From Bdellovibrionales bacterium (GTDB taxonomy: Bacteria; Bdellovibrionota; Bdellovibrionia; Bdellovibrionales; UBA1609), in contig JAGRAA010000046.1 of NCBI GenBank assembly GCA_020435185.1, positions 1 to 6,278 of the forward strand: 6,278 bases of DNA. The letters are read 5' to 3'. Positions 5,177 through 6,278 of this stretch are shown here, one piece after another. The translations under genes were made by a program, and so were the position numbers. The notes under the pieces are model-generated. The model was not told the origin of the DNA. It saw only the letters and a list, made by a program, of their open reading frames with translations, and did no database searches. Each line of letters begins with the position of its first letter. The stretch's first letter is position 1.

Positions 5177-6278
5177 TTATCTAAATTTAAATTTATACTC
5201 CAGATCTAATCCTAAAATAGATGAGTTTCCACTACTGTTTTGGTCCTCTGACGTGGCTTCATTTCCATCCCAAGAGCCAATGACCGACAGATTATTATTA
5301 AATTTATATTTCACTTTTACGTTATTTCTGGGGTTTTGCTCTAGAGTTCTTGTGGCGGTCGCATCGAGCTTTTTAGTGATTTGACGTTTAATAGTCACTT
5401 TCGGAATGACTTCGTTATCTTCGTCAAATTCTGAGCTGATTTGAAAATCAAAACCAAATCTGTTCTTAATTTGCTTCCCAAGAGGACTGGCTAACAGAGC
5501 GGAACCGAGTTGATATGAGGTTTGTTCAGCAAGTTCTTTTGTGCCGACATTTTCATCAGCTTGTTCACTGGTCATGCCTATAGCTAATAAGCTAACGATT
5601 TCATACTCTTGGAGAGGAGGAAGGCTAGTCATTGATATTTCTGGCTTATTTGCAGTTCCTTGAATAAGAAGTTTTATCTCATAAGTGAGATCATCTGAAC
5701 TAATTTGAGTTTGAGCTGTTATATAAAGTTTTGGATTTTCAACAGGTGAACTATCATAGTTGATAGAGGCATTTACGATCTCAAACTCATTAGAGCGAAA
5801 GACGAGGCTTCCTTCTTGAACTGTGTTTACTCTTCCAGAGAATAGCGGGTTTTCTGGTGTACCAACAATTTTTAATTGCCCAGTAAACTGAGCATCTGCC
5901 TGTGAGTTTTTTACAAGTAGGGGTTTAGCCATATTTATGGCGACATCCAAGTTAAATGTTTGAAAATTATCGTTGTCCAAGAATTTTGGCAAAAAAGAAC
6001 TTGGTCGGACTGTTCTAATGCTCGATTCTTCTTCTGAAAATTCTCGAGCAAAAACTCCTTTTCTGACGTCGTAGTCTATTTCTAATTTATAAGGAAACCA
6101 ATTTCCTGATATTTTGACGAGAGCATTTCCAGAGGTGGATATGTTTTTAGGGAATTCTATATTTGCATTTCGTACATTTGCTGAAAGATCAATAGGTATA
6201 TTTCCAAAATCTACGAATCTAACTTGACCGCTGGTTTCAAGTGTTCCGTTAGCAACGACTCCTCGAGCTCTATCGAAA
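5177..6278 (-). CDS. tamB: TamB-like protein (translocation/DUF490 domain), C-terminal part; 5' end beyond the window
   Basis: TamB proteins are anchored in the inner membrane and cross the periplasm as a long beta-taco groove, pairing with an Omp85 protein; known roles are outer-membrane protein assembly and phospholipid transport. The frame is open to the right edge with no start, so 366 C-terminal residues are visible. A TTG at 5992 is an internal Leu codon, not the start. The visible part is rich in repeated beta strands of the form GxLxxSGxVxF. It carries the DUF490 signatures IVGTPENPLFSGRV, an EGSLVFRSNEFEI stretch, and SLPPLQEYEIVSLLAIG (about 218-234), where a short helical segment follows the strands. 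It ends ILGLDLEYKFKFR, resembling the family's beta-strand C-terminus. No signal anchor can be seen because the N-terminus is missing. It lies 38 bp upstream of the Omp85 gene, and the pairing supports both calls. The order is the reverse of enterobacterial tamA-tamB. Confidence 0.92.
   Translation of the reverse strand, partial: FDRARGVVANGTLETSGQVRFVDFGNIPIDLSANVRNANIEFPKNISTSGNALVKISGNWFPYKLEIDYDVRKGVFAREFSEEESSIRTVRPSSFLPKFLDNDNFQTFNLDVAINMAKPLLVKNSQADAQFTGQLKIVGTPENPLFSGRVNTVQEGSLVFRSNEFEIVNASINYDSSPVENPKLYITAQTQISSDDLTYEIKLLIQGTANKPEISMTSLPPLQEYEIVSLLAIGMTSEQADENVGTKELAEQTSYQLGSALLASPLGKQIKNRFGFDFQISSEFDEDNEVIPKVTIKRQITKKLDATATRTLEQNPRNNVKVKYKFNNNLSVIGSWDGNEATSEDQNSSGNSSILGLDLEYKFKFR

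Noticed and set aside
5990..5992. TTG as the start of the TamB-like gene, giving a 271-aa protein
   Set aside because: The frame stays open for 95 more codons to the window edge, and those residues continue the same beta-strand-rich TamB pattern, so this is an internal Leu codon.

Overview
The window holds five genes in about 6.3 kb of roughly 40% G+C DNA. Two are on the + strand at the left end: the tail of a small membrane protein, then dinB. Three are on the - strand: a secreted trypsin-like serine protease, an Omp85-family outer-membrane protein, and the C-terminal part of tamB, which runs off the right edge. An outer-membrane assembly pair plus Sec-exported proteins means a diderm (Gram-negative) bacterium. 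The base composition, TTG start use, an S1-type exported protease with a Cys-rich tail, and a tamB-omp85 pair would fit a Bdellovibrionota or other former deltaproteobacterial lineage. That placement is inference; no taxonomic marker gene is present.

Layout. 1-263 (+): end of an unrecognised protein with two membrane segments. 264-346: a short gap with an 11-bp-period direct repeat (TGTAAGTTAT twice), possibly the dinB control region. 347-1402 (+): complete DNA polymerase IV of 351 aa, with catalytic acidic residues and a C-terminal QLSLF sliding-clamp motif. 1399-2283 (-): complete secreted serine protease with an intact His/Asp/Ser triad. It converges on dinB so tightly that one TTAA tetranucleotide supplies both stop codons. 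2284-2495: a 212-bp gap with one strong hairpin, a second inverted repeat and overlapping palindromes, but no gene. 2496-5138 (-): 880-aa Omp85 protein with signal peptide, six predicted POTRA domains, VRGF motif and a C-terminal aromatic beta-signal. 5177-6278 (-): TamB/DUF490 C-terminal region, 5' end outside the window.

How the genes relate. The tamB-like gene precedes the Omp85 gene by 38 bp on the same strand, so they probably form one transcription unit. Together they would make an inner-membrane-anchored, periplasm-spanning TamB partner and its outer-membrane Omp85 partner, working in outer-membrane protein insertion and/or phospholipid transport. The order (tamB first) and the six POTRAs differ from the enterobacterial tamA-tamB arrangement. 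The protease and dinB are probably independent units. I see no mobile element, CRISPR array, tRNA or rRNA. I found no convincing new multi-gene system. The most notable points are the six-POTRA/TamB pair, the structured gap before the protease, a T9 tract in the protease signal peptide, and the repeat upstream of dinB.
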